Below are positions 8,079 to 15,251 of a stretch of 64,000 nt of DNA, in pieces. The notes below the pieces were generated by a model. It did not search any database, had not been told where the DNA came from, and saw only the letters and a list, made by a program, of their open reading frames with translations. The DNA is from Cellulosimicrobium sp. ES-005 (GTDB lineage Bacteria > Actinomycetota > Actinomycetes > Actinomycetales > Cellulomonadaceae). A program made the translations under genes and the position numbers. The stretch lies in assembly GCF_040448685.1 (NCBI RefSeq), contig NZ_CP159290.1, positions 2,976,001 to 3,040,000 on the forward strand, in the 5' to 3' direction. Position 1 is the first letter of the stretch. Every line of letters starts with the position of its first letter.

Positions 8079-10292
8079 TCAGGCGCAGGTCGTCGCCGCG
8101 TAGGCGGCCTCGACCGAACCGGGCCCGGTCGCGGCGCTCGCGGTCCCCGCGTCGACCGAGGCCGTGCGCACCGCGAACGACTGGTACGCCGAGCCGCCCG
8201 GGGCCACGCCCGCGACCGTGCGCTCGCCGTACGGCGTGCGCAGGGTGACGTCGGCGGGGGCGTCCCCGGTGTTGCGCGCGGTGACGGCGACGTACGCCCG
8301 GCCCGCGAGGCACCGGCTCGTCGCCCGGACGTCGAGCGGGACCGCGCTGCCGAGCTCGACCGTCGGACCGTCGAGCTCGACGACGGTCACGCTCGACCCC
8401 GCCGTCGACGTCCACGTCGTGTCGGGCGTGAACGACCCGCGGTCGAGGTCGCCCTGGGTCACCACGTGGTGCGCGAACGTGCACGTGTACGACCCCTCGG
8501 CCGGCAGGGTGCGGTAGCGGCAGTTCTGGGCCGCGGTAGCGGGGTCGAGACCGGCGAGGTTGCCCGTGGGGACCACCGAGGTCGCCGTCGTGGAGAGGTT
8601 GCGGACCGTGTACGTGAACCGCAGGACGTCGCCGACGGCGTACGTCTCCTGCGGGTTCGCGTGCACCCCCTGGACCGAGATGTTCCCGGGCGCCCCGAAG
8701 TAGACGGCCGGGCCGTCGTGCTCGACCGTGGTGACGGTCGCGCCGGAGGTCGACGTCCAGGTCGTGCGCGGCGCGAAGAACCCGGCGTCGAGGTCGGCCT
8801 GCGTGACCGTGTGCCGCGCGGACGTGCACGTGTACGCGGCGCGCGCGGCGAGGTCGCGGAAGCGGCAGTTCGGCGCGCCCTGGGCCGGGTCGAACCGCTC
8901 GAGGTCCCCGGTCGGGGAGACCGTCGTGACGGCGTCGGACAGGTTCGTGACCGTGAACGAGTACGTGACGACGTCGCCGACGCCGTACCCGCCCGCGGGA
9001 GCCGTGCTCGTCACGCTCGCTCGCGTCACCTCGATGTCGCCCGGCGTGCTGCTCGGCGCGGCGAGGAGCCAGTCGTGGTCGAGCTTGGCGAACCGGATGC
9101 CCCCGCCGCCGCCGTCGGGCTCGTAGAGCAGGCCGACCGTGCCGTCGGGAAGCGTCGCGAGGGTGGAGTACGCCATGCCTCCCGGCTGGAAGACCCGTGC
9201 GACGGGCCAGGTCTCGCCGTCGTCGTAGCTGACGCGGACCGTGCCGTTGACGCGACCGGACTGCGAGGCGGCGTTGGAGAAGAGGAGCACCTTGGCCTCG
9301 GCGGAGCCCTGCGGCGCGTTCGGGTACGCCCGCACGATCGCCGCGTTGTTCGTCGGGTCGGGCAGCTCGCGGTCGAGGGTCACCGCGCCGTAGGTCACGC
9401 CGCCGTCGGTCGAGTAGGCCACCTTGCGGAAGCCCGAGCGCGCCGAGTCGCGCGAGTTGAGCATGACGCGCCCGTCCGAGAGCTCGACCGTCTTGTTCTC
9501 GTCCATGCCGGTGCCGACGGGGGTCCCGACCTGCCACGTCGCGCCGTGGTCGTCGGAGTACACGGACACGGCCTGGAACTGCCCCGAGCCGTTGATGATC
9601 GTGTACTGCTGGAGCAGGCGCCCCGCGTGCTCGCCGTAGCGGAGCTGGATGCCCTGGCCCGAGGCGGCGAAGCGCGAGCGCCAGCCCAGGTCGGCCGTGA
9701 CGTCGGCCGTGATGGTGCGGTGGGTCCACGTGCGACCGTCGTCGGTCGAGGCGGACACGTTCGCGTGGATGACGTTGCGGGCGCTCGGGTCGACCCCCGG
9801 CTGGGAGCCGCCGAAGCCCTGGTCGTACGACTTCACGTGGAAGTTGAAGACGGTCCCGGTCTCGCGGTCGACGACGTAGCTCGGGTCCGAGTAGCCCTCG
9901 ATCGGCGCGGTGGTCTTCCCGGCAGCGACGACCTCCTGCGGGCCCCACGTGACGCCCGCGTCGGTGGACCGGCGCTGGAGGATCGAGTTCGGCCCGGGGG
10001 AGTCGGCCGCGGTGGGGCGGCCGTCGTAGGAGGCGAGGACGTCGCCGTTGGGTGCGACGGTGAGCGCCGGGATCCGGTAGTTGGGGAAGCCGCCCTGGCC
10101 GTTCGTCGCGAGCTGCTGCTCGGTGTACGTGCCCGGGCCGCCCGTCGCGGGAGCGAGGTCGTGGTCCGGCGCGAGGGTGGCGTGGTGCGCGGCCGCCGTC
10201 GTGACGGGGACGACGGCACCGCCCACGCCCAGCGCGAGCGCGGTGGCGAGGGTCAGCGCGCGGCGCGCGGGTCTGCGGAGGTGTCCGATCAT
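8079..10292 (-). CDS. nanH: Secreted exo-alpha-sialidase with two repeat domains and a C-terminal accessory domain
   Basis: A 737-residue extracellular sialidase that releases terminal sialic acids. A signal peptide covers about 1-36 (RALTLATALALGVGGAVVPV then AAA-HH). The GH33 propeller spans about 55-410: RIP motif at 73-75 with the first Arg of the triad, five Asp boxes (about 110, 182, 246, 294, 356; e.g. STDAGVTWG, YSDDHGATW), and a likely nucleophile Tyr near 375 in GGMAYSTLATLPDG. Two tandem 115-residue domains follow (about 420-650), each with VTNLS/VRNLS and a Cys pair (NCRF...TCTS, NCRY...TCTF). The last 78 residues are a separate domain also found at the end of the beta-helix protein at 47599-51846. 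A promoter and operator upstream link it to the nan regulator. Confidence 0.93.
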   Translation of the reverse strand: MIGHLRRPARRALTLATALALGVGGAVVPVTTAAAHHATLAPDHDLAPATGGPGTYTEQQLATNGQGGFPNYRIPALTVAPNGDVLASYDGRPTAADSPGPNSILQRRSTDAGVTWGPQEVVAAGKTTAPIEGYSDPSYVVDRETGTVFNFHVKSYDQGFGGSQPGVDPSARNVIHANVSASTDDGRTWTHRTITADVTADLGWRSRFAASGQGIQLRYGEHAGRLLQQYTIINGSGQFQAVSVYSDDHGATWQVGTPVGTGMDENKTVELSDGRVMLNSRDSARSGFRKVAYSTDGGVTYGAVTLDRELPDPTNNAAIVRAYPNAPQGSAEAKVLLFSNAASQSGRVNGTVRVSYDDGETWPVARVFQPGGMAYSTLATLPDGTVGLLYEPDGGGGGIRFAKLDHDWLLAAPSSTPGDIEVTRASVTSTAPAGGYGVGDVVTYSFTVTNLSDAVTTVSPTGDLERFDPAQGAPNCRFRDLAARAAYTCTSARHTVTQADLDAGFFAPRTTWTSTSGATVTTVEHDGPAVYFGAPGNISVQGVHANPQETYAVGDVLRFTYTVRNLSTTATSVVPTGNLAGLDPATAAQNCRYRTLPAEGSYTCTFAHHVVTQGDLDRGSFTPDTTWTSTAGSSVTVVELDGPTVELGSAVPLDVRATSRCLAGRAYVAVTARNTGDAPADVTLRTPYGERTVAGVAPGGSAYQSFAVRTASVDAGTASAATGPGSVEAAYAATTCA

Positions 10293-10370
10293 GCCGTTCC
10301 TTCCGGTCGGTGCTCGGCGCGGCGGGGACGACGTGGAACGCGGCGACGCTGCCGAGGACGCTTGAACAGA

Positions 10371-10392
10371 TGACGTCAGATGTCTGACGTCA
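10371..10392. promoter_or_regulatory. Palindromic operator upstream of the sialidase (predicted NanR/GntR site)
   Basis: A perfect palindrome: arm TGACGTCAGA, centre TG, arm TCTGACGTCA. It contains GATGTCTGAC, the same 10-mer that occurs (reverse strand) in the operator before the sialic-acid importer at 15238-15251. It begins 2 nt downstream of the predicted -10 box and covers the expected transcription start, the position for a repressor. The likely binder is the FCD-type GntR protein encoded at 14439-15194. Confidence 0.75.
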
Positions 10393-10394
10393 GG

Positions 10395-10423
10395 AAGGTA
10401 GCCCGAGGGGGCGCGCGGGTCAA
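10395..10423 (-). promoter_or_regulatory. Sigma-70 type promoter of the sialidase
   Basis: On the minus strand: -35 TTGACC (10423-10418), a 17-nt spacer, and -10 TACCTT (10400-10395). The start codon is about 100 nt downstream, and the palindromic operator lies directly after the -10 box. Confidence 0.7.
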
Positions 10424-10446
10424 GGGGAGGGGTCGTGACGCAGCAC

Positions 10447-10486
10447 GACGCCCGCCGGTCGCAGGGGTCTGCGTCCGGCGGGCGTC
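10447..10486 (-). terminator. Long hairpin terminator after the LAETG protein gene
   Basis: Perfect 12-bp arms GACGCCCGCCGG and CCGGCGGGCGTC, extended inward after one T-T mismatch by CGCAG/CTGCG around a GGGT tetraloop, giving an almost continuous 18-bp stem. It lies 23 nt beyond the stop of the minus-strand gene at 10509-11180 and before the sialidase promoter, so it insulates the two. Confidence 0.7.
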
Positions 10487-10508
10487 GCGGGGTGGTGGCG
10501 CGGGGGTC

Positions 10509-11180
10509 TCAGCCTCGGCGCGCGCGGCGCGACAGGAGCACGATGGCGGCGCCCACCGCGGCGAGGCCGGCGGCGAGGGCCGCGTACAGCCCGACCGTCG
10601 CGCCGGTCTCCGCCAGGCTCGGGTTCGACGCGGACGCGCTCACCTCGTTCGAGACGGGGACGACCTCGACCGGGTCGTCGTGCCCGGGCGGGTTCGTCGC
10701 GCAGTCGGGCGACGAGGGCGGGTAGACCGTGGTCACCAGGACGTGCGGGTTGACCTCGAAGCTCACGTCGACGGCGGGGCGCACCCAGTCGTACTCGTCG
10801 CCCTCGACCCACTCGCCGTCCTCGAGGCGCCACCCCGGCCAGTCGACGCCCTTGCCCTGGTCGTCGACGACGGAGCCCGGCCACAGCAGGCGGCCCTGGA
10901 GCGGCAGCCCGGACGTGACGACGCTCTCGCCGTCGGGGTTGATCCAGGTGACCGTGACGGTGTCGTGGTCGGTGCCCTCGACCTCGATCGCGTAGTCGAG
11001 GTACGCGGCGTCGTCCTCGCACGCCGAGACGAGGGTCGTGAGGCGCATCGACGGCTGGGACGGCACGTAGGTGTCGTCCTCCGCGGCGTGGGCGGCCGGG
11101 CCGGCGAGGAGCGCGGCGGAGGCGGCGAGGGCGGCGGTGGTGGCCCGCACCAGCGTGCGGCGTCCGGTCGTGGTGCTCAT
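10509..11180 (-). CDS. Secreted cell-wall-anchored protein with LAETG sortase signal
   Basis: A 223-residue protein with a signal peptide (about 1-32: LVRATTAALAASAALLAGPAAHA-AED). The mature region of about 150 residues is acidic and Trp/Tyr-rich (DYDWV, WPGWRLEDGEW) with two cysteines (SACEDD and DCATN). It ends in LAETG, a 20-residue hydrophobic helix and RRARRG: a complete cell-wall sorting signal. The LAxTG pentapeptide is the kind used by class E sortases of actinobacteria. The start is the ATG before STTTGRR, which gives a normal signal peptide. I recognise no domain in the mature part. It sits between the sialidase and the nagB operon but has its own terminator; a surface role in sialoglycan binding is only a guess. 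Confidence 0.8.
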   Translation of the reverse strand: MSTTTGRRTLVRATTAALAASAALLAGPAAHAAEDDTYVPSQPSMRLTTLVSACEDDAAYLDYAIEVEGTDHDTVTVTWINPDGESVVTSGLPLQGRLLWPGSVVDDQGKGVDWPGWRLEDGEWVEGDEYDWVRPAVDVSFEVNPHVLVTTVYPPSSPDCATNPPGHDDPVEVVPVSNEVSASASNPSLAETGATVGLYAALAAGLAAVGAAIVLLSRRARRG

Positions 11181-11382
11181 GGTGGGTCCCGTCGGGTCGT
11201 GGTCGGTCGAGCGCGACGGGTACCGTCCTAAGGCGCGACCGTGCCACCGCCGGACCGGCGGTTCGGGGTGGCAAGGGCGCGGGCGTGTCGGACGCGTGAG
11301 GCGGCACCGCCGTGATCGCCGGTGCCCGCACTGGCAGGGGGCTGAGCGTACGGGCACCGGCTGTCCCCCACGCTAGACAGGC

Positions 11383-11402
11383 AACTGGACAGACGTCCAG
11401 TT
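11383..11402. promoter_or_regulatory. Perfect palindrome, possible TetR-type operator
   Basis: Arms AACTGGAC and GTCCAGTT around AGAC form a perfect inverted repeat of 8 bp per arm. It lies 200 nt upstream of the LAETG protein gene and overlaps a weak minus-strand promoter-like sequence. The symmetry and spacing resemble TetR-family operators, but no TetR gene is in the window, so the binder is unknown. Confidence 0.45.
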
Positions 11403-11421
11403 CGATGCCGGGTGAATGTCC

Positions 11422-11508
11422 GGCGCCGAGAACGACACTGGTGTCGTTATCAGGGCGAAAGCGACAGCAACGTCGTGCTCGACGGCGAGCGGCGTCGTTC
11501 TCGGCGCC
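11422..11508. repeat. Nested hairpin repeat element, copy 1 (probable terminator of nagB operon)
   Basis: Outer perfect 15-bp arms GGCGCCGAGAACGAC (11422-11436) and GTCGTTCTCGGCGCC (11494-11508). An inner perfect 8-bp inverted repeat AACGACAC/GTGTCGTT with a 2-nt centre lies at 11431-11448. The segment 11427-11487 aligns without gaps to 57212-57272 at roughly three quarters identity by eye, so this is a dispersed genomic repeat. It starts 12 nt beyond the nagB stop codon and could act as its terminator. Confidence 0.7.
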
Positions 11509-11519
11509 CGGCGGAGGGT

Positions 11520-12302
11520 CTACAGGCCCTGCCAGTCCGGCTTGGACGCGTACGTCTGGCGGTAGTAGTCCCCGAGCTGCAGACGCGAGGCCGCCGCGTC
11601 GTCGACCAGCACCGTCGCGTGCGGGTGCATCTGCATGATCGTCGCGGGCCACAACGCGCTGATCGGGCCCTCCACGAGCTGGTGCACCGCCTCCGCCTTG
11701 CCCTTGCCCGACGCCAGCAGCACCAGGTGCCGCGCCGACATGATCGTCGCCAGCCCCTGCGTCAGACAGTGCCGCGGCACCCGCTCCACGTCGTCCCCGA
11801 AGAACCGCGCGTTGTCCTCGCGCGTCTGCGCCGTCAACGTCTTGATCCGCGTCCGCGACGCCAGCGACGACCCCGGCTCGTTGAACGCGATGTGCCCGTC
11901 CGTCCCGATCCCCAGGATCTGCAGGTCCACACCCCCGGCCCCCGCGATCGCCTCCTCGTACGCCGCGCACGCCGCGACCAGGTCCTCGGCGTTCCCGTCC
12001 GGACCCTGGACCGCGCCCGGGGCGAAGTCCACCCGCGAGGCGATCTCCGTCTCGATCACGTTCCGGTACCGCTCCGGATGCTCCACCGGCAGGCCCACGT
12101 ACTCGTCCAGCATGAACGCCTTGACACCCGCGAACGACAACCCGCCCTCACGATGGCGCCGCGCCAGCTCGTCGTACACCTTCAGCGGCGACGAACCCGT
12201 CGCCAGCCCCAGCACCGACTCCGGCCGCGACCGCACCACCTTCTCGATCGCGTCCGCAGCCAGCACCGCCAACCGCTCCGCCGGAGCGATCACGACCTCC
12301 AT
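11520..12302 (-). CDS. nagB: Glucosamine-6-phosphate deaminase
   Basis: A 260-residue cytosolic enzyme that isomerises and deaminates glucosamine-6-phosphate to fructose-6-phosphate and ammonia, the last step of sialic acid and amino-sugar breakdown. Family motifs are clear: LGLATGSSPLKVYDEL (phosphate loop), FMLDEYVGLP with the catalytic Asp/Glu region, ILGIGTDGHIAFNEPGSS with the Asp-His pair, and LVLLASGKGKAEAV. The length equals the usual 260-266. Its ATG overlaps the stop of the upstream oxidoreductase by one base (TGATG), so it is translated as the last gene of the gntR-gfo-gfo-nagB operon. No nagA is visible in the window. Confidence 0.95.
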   Translation of the reverse strand: MEVVIAPAERLAVLAADAIEKVVRSRPESVLGLATGSSPLKVYDELARRHREGGLSFAGVKAFMLDEYVGLPVEHPERYRNVIETEIASRVDFAPGAVQGPDGNAEDLVAACAAYEEAIAGAGGVDLQILGIGTDGHIAFNEPGSSLASRTRIKTLTAQTREDNARFFGDDVERVPRHCLTQGLATIMSARHLVLLASGKGKAEAVHQLVEGPISALWPATIMQMHPHATVLVDDAAASRLQLGDYYRQTYASKPDWQGL

Positions 12303-13384
12303 CAGACCCTCGCCTCCTCGGGCACCGTCCGGTGCTCCACCGCGACCACGTCGCCCGTCTCGACCGAGCGGTACGCCGCGTCGATCACGGCGAGCGACGC
12401 GCGCGCCTCCTCGATCCCGTAGTCGGGCCGCTCCCCGGCGAGGACCGCGCCGACCACGTGCCGCAGGTACGCCGCCGCGGCGACCTGGCCCGCGTCGGCG
12501 GCGACCGTCGTGCGCCCGTCCGCGCCGAACCGCGCGACGGCGGGGGCGTCGTCGTCCGCGACGGCGTGGCCGTGCGACCCGAGCAGCCGCACCGACGACG
12601 TGGTGGGCGTCCCGCCGGGCGCGAACGGGACGCGCCCGAGGGTGATCGTCGCGGTCACGCCGCGCTCCAGCTCGAGCGTGACGACCGCCGTGTCCTCGAC
12701 CCCGGCCTCGCGGTGCGGCTCCAGGAAGAGCGACCCCGCGAAGGCGTGCACCTCGACCGTGCGGAGCCCGGTGAGGTGGTGCGCCGCGTCGGCGCAGTAG
12801 CCGAGGAAGTTCAGCAGCTCGCCGCCCCCGGACAGCGCGCGGTCCACGACGAGGCCCGGGCGCTCGACCGACGTCGCGAAGTGCGCGCCGGAGGCGAGGA
12901 ACTCGAGGTCCAGGTGGCGCGGCAGGCCCACGTGGCCGGCGTCGACCCACGCGCGCAGACGGCGCAGCGCGGGCGCGTGCGTGCGGTTCACGACGGCGCA
13001 CGTGCGCCCCGTGCGGGCGGCGACGGCGACGAGGCGGTCGGCGTCGGCGAGCGTCGTCGCGACGGGCTTGTCGACGAGCACGTCGAGGCCCGCCTCCAGC
13101 AGCGCGGCGGCGAGGCGCGCGTGCCGGGTCGGCTCGGCGCACACGACGACGAGGTCGACCGCGCTGCCCAGGGCCTCCGCGACCGCCGCCACGTCGGCGA
13201 CCTCGGCGTACGGCACCCCGGCGCGCTCGGCGACGGCGCGCGAGTCGTCGCGCACCCAGCCGGGCGCGTCCGCCTCCTCGACGACGCCGACGATCTCGAC
13301 GCGGTCGTCGGCGGCGAGGATGCGCAGGTAGTCGGCCGCGTGGCGCACGGCCGACGCGAACGCGACGCGCAGGGTCGTGCTCAT
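12302..13384 (-). CDS. Gfo/Idh/MocA family oxidoreductase (nan operon, second)
   Basis: A 360-residue NAD(P)-dependent oxidoreductase. The N-terminal Rossmann fold is somewhat degenerate (LRVAFASAVRHAADYL, where a GxGxxG is expected). The catalytic-lysine motif appears as VDKPVATTLADADRL (DKP instead of the usual EKP), and the substrate domain contains LSGGGELLNFLGYCADAAHHLTG with the conserved Asp/His. Overlaps of 4 nt upstream and 1 nt downstream place it firmly in the operon with the GntR regulator and nagB. Gfo/Idh enzymes are known to interconvert 2,7-anhydro-Neu5Ac and Neu5Ac (NanOx/YjhC), so a modified sialic acid substrate is plausible. The unusual glycine loop needs checking for cofactor binding. 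Confidence 0.85.
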   Translation of the reverse strand: MSTTLRVAFASAVRHAADYLRILAADDRVEIVGVVEEADAPGWVRDDSRAVAERAGVPYAEVADVAAVAEALGSAVDLVVVCAEPTRHARLAAALLEAGLDVLVDKPVATTLADADRLVAVAARTGRTCAVVNRTHAPALRRLRAWVDAGHVGLPRHLDLEFLASGAHFATSVERPGLVVDRALSGGGELLNFLGYCADAAHHLTGLRTVEVHAFAGSLFLEPHREAGVEDTAVVTLELERGVTATITLGRVPFAPGGTPTTSSVRLLGSHGHAVADDDAPAVARFGADGRTTVAADAGQVAAAAYLRHVVGAVLAGERPDYGIEEARASLAVIDAAYRSVETGDVVAVEHRTVPEEARV

Positions 13385-14442
13385 GCGGCCACCCCCGTGG
13401 TCGCGTAGCCGGGCACGTCGGCGACGCGCTCGCGCCGCCCGGAGACGAGCGAGCGCTGCGCGGCGAGCGCGGTCGCGAGCGCGGCCCGCACCTGCGGCGT
13501 CGTGACGACGGGCGCCGCGTCGCCGTGCACCACGTCGAGCCAGTGCGCGAGCTGGATCCCCAGCGCGCCCTCGACGGAGACGGGCGGGGCGGTCGTGGCG
13601 TCGGAGTGCAGGCCGTCCTCTTCGGTGGTCGAGTGCGCGAGCGTCCCCTCGGTCCCCACGAGCACGACCCGGCGCACGAGCTCGCCGCGGCGGCGCAGCG
13701 CGTAGCAGAGCTCGAGCGTGGCGAGCGCGCCCGACGCCGTGCGGAGCTGCACGTGGAACGAGTCGGGCGACTCCATCTCGGGCGAGAACGTGCGGAAGCC
13801 GCGCGCGAAGACCTCGACCGGCTCGTCGTCGAGCAGCCACGTCGCGAGGTCCATGATGTGGGTGCCGTTGTGCACGGGGTGACCGCCCGACAGCTCGGGG
13901 TCGAGCTGCCAGCCGCGCCACCCGGCGGGCCACGCGTGCCCCGTGTACCAGGAGACGTGCGCGAGCCGCGGGGTGCCGATCTCGCCCCGGTGGGCCGCGG
14001 CGGCGAGCGCCGTCACGGCAGGCTGGAAGCGCACGGTCTGCCCGACGACGAGCGTCGTGCCCCGGCCCTCGGTCGCCGCGACCATGGCGTCGAGGTCGGG
14101 CAGCGACAGCGCCGCCGGCTTCTCGACCTGGACGTGCTTGCCCGCCTCGCCGGCCGCGACCGTGTCGCGCGCGTGGGCGGGTGTCGCGGTGACGACGTCG
14201 ACCGCGTGGACGGCGTCGTCGTCGAGCGCCTCGTCGAGGGACGTCGTGGCGCGGGCGCCGGGCACGAGCGCGGCGAGCGCCCGGGCCCGCGCGAGGTCGT
14301 GCCCCACGACCCACCGCACGTCCGCGCGGGGCAGCCCGGCGAGCGCGGCGACGTGCTCGCGCGCGAACGCGCCGATGCCGACGACGGCGACGCCGACGGG
14401 CGGGCGTGCGGGCGCCTGGGCACGGGCGGGTGCGGGTCTCAC
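13381..14442 (-). CDS. Gfo/Idh/MocA family oxidoreductase (nan operon, first)
   Basis: A 353-residue oxidoreductase with a canonical Rossmann start (GVAVVGIGAFAREHVAALAG), the VEKPAALSLPDLDAMV lysine motif, and the C-domain motif LSGGHPVHNGTHIMDLATWLL carrying the conserved Asp/His dyad. It begins at a GTG that overlaps the gntR stop (GTGA) and ends overlapping the next oxidoreductase (ATGA). The two neighbours are only distantly alike, so this is not a recent duplication. Known family chemistry is NAD-dependent oxidation or reduction of sugar carbons. The operon context suggests an action on sialic acid derivatives such as 2,7-anhydro-Neu5Ac, which is inference. Confidence 0.87.
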   Translation of the reverse strand: MRPAPARAQAPARPPVGVAVVGIGAFAREHVAALAGLPRADVRWVVGHDLARARALAALVPGARATTSLDEALDDDAVHAVDVVTATPAHARDTVAAGEAGKHVQVEKPAALSLPDLDAMVAATEGRGTTLVVGQTVRFQPAVTALAAAAHRGEIGTPRLAHVSWYTGHAWPAGWRGWQLDPELSGGHPVHNGTHIMDLATWLLDDEPVEVFARGFRTFSPEMESPDSFHVQLRTASGALATLELCYALRRRGELVRRVVLVGTEGTLAHSTTEEDGLHSDATTAPPVSVEGALGIQLAHWLDVVHGDAAPVVTTPQVRAALATALAAQRSLVSGRRERVADVPGYATTGVAA

Positions 14443-15194
14443 GCCGTGGTCACCCCGAGCGCGCGGTCGATCGGCTCGTAGTGCGAGACGACCGCGGCGC
14501 GGAACGCCTCGACGTCGCCGGCCTCGGCGGCGTCGAGCATCTCGCCGTGCGCGCGGGCGGTCTGGTCGAGGTCGGCCGCGACGGAGATGCCGAGCTTGGG
14601 CACCACGGCGGTGTGGACGTCCCAGAACGCGGCGACGAGCTGGCCGACGAGCGAGTTGTCGAGGCGCGCGAGCAGGCCCGTGTGGAACGCGCGGTCCTGT
14701 TTGGGGAAGCTCAGCCCGTCGGCCGCGGCGGCCACCATCTCGTCCACGAGGGCGTGCAGCTCGGGGTTCGAGGTCCCGGCCAGGCTGGCGACGATGACGT
14801 CCGCCATGGCGAGGTCGAGCGCCTGGCGGATCTCGACGACGTCGCGCAGCGCCCGCAGGTCGTCGCCGGGGGAGAGCACCCCGCGGAACACGAGCGCCTC
14901 GACGAGCGCGTCCAGGGACATGTTGCCGACGAACGTGCCGTGCCCGTGCCGGACCTCGACGATGTCGAGCGTCGACAGGGTGCGGATCGCCTCGCGCACG
15001 CTCGACCGGGACACGCCCAGGTGCTCGCAGAGCTCCGCCTCGGTCGGCAGCGGGTCCCCGGGGCGCAGCCCCTCGCCGAGGATGAAGTCCTTGATCCGGT
15101 CGGCGGTGGTGGTGCGCCGGGGAGCGGTCGCGCCGGGTCCGCCGTCGCGGGACGCGTCGAGCGTGCTGAAGCTCCTGCGCCGTGGTGTCGCCAT
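14439..15194 (-). CDS. GntR/FadR (FCD) family transcriptional regulator of sialic acid genes
   Basis: A 251-residue repressor-type regulator. A winged helix-turn-helix lies at about 30-95 (RIKDFILGEGLRPGDPLPTE, then LGVSRSSVREAIRTLSTLDI and RHGHGTFV). An FCD ligand domain follows at about 105-240, with metal-type residues in EIRQALDLAMAD, FHTGLLARLDN and HGEMLDAAEAGD. The ATG is preferred because AAGGGG lies 6 nt upstream; an in-frame ATG 42 nt earlier lacks one. It leads the minus-strand operon and faces the importer operon. Operators sharing GATGTCTGAC are found before the importer and before the sialidase. By function it corresponds to NanR, though the protein is not provably orthologous. 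Confidence 0.9.
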   Translation of the reverse strand: MATPRRRSFSTLDASRDGGPGATAPRRTTTADRIKDFILGEGLRPGDPLPTEAELCEHLGVSRSSVREAIRTLSTLDIVEVRHGHGTFVGNMSLDALVEALVFRGVLSPGDDLRALRDVVEIRQALDLAMADVIVASLAGTSNPELHALVDEMVAAAADGLSFPKQDRAFHTGLLARLDNSLVGQLVAAFWDVHTAVVPKLGISVAADLDQTARAHGEMLDAAEAGDVEAFRAAVVSHYEPIDRALGVTTA

Positions 15195-15195
15195 C

Positions 15196-15224
15196 TTGAC
15201 CCCTTCGGTTTCTGGTCCTAGTGT
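15196..15224 (+). promoter_or_regulatory. Promoter of the sialic-acid importer operon
   Basis: -35 TTGACC (15196-15201), a 17-nt spacer, and -10 TAGTGT (15219-15224). The layout matches the sialidase promoter (TTGACC-N17-TACCTT), with the operator placed just after the -10 box in both. Confidence 0.6.
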
Positions 15225-15237
15225 CATGCTACACAAC

Positions 15238-15251
15238 GTCAGACATCAGAC
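15238..15251. promoter_or_regulatory. Predicted NanR/GntR operator before the importer
   Basis: GTCAGACATCAGAC, an imperfect version of the sialidase operator core GTCAGA-TG-TCTGAC, with a further TCAGACATC repeat reading on into 15255. It sits 14 nt past the -10 box in the 100-nt divergent region between gntR and the binding-protein gene, so it could control both directions. Confidence 0.7.

Larger units (their letters stand above)
11181..11519. other. Intergenic region with two palindromic elements
   Basis: This 339-nt gap between the LAETG protein gene and nagB has no coding character on either strand. It holds the AACTGGAC palindrome at 11383-11402 and the nested hairpin repeat at 11422-11508, described separately. 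The 200 nt closest to the LAETG gene show no clear promoter apart from a weak TGGACG-N18-TAGCGT that overlaps the AACTGGAC palindrome on the minus strand. Confidence 0.5.

Noticed and set aside
12302-14442. The two Gfo/Idh genes as a recent tandem duplication
   Set aside because: Their cofactor loops, lysine motifs and C-terminal motifs differ too much, and no stretch of nucleotide identity is visible.
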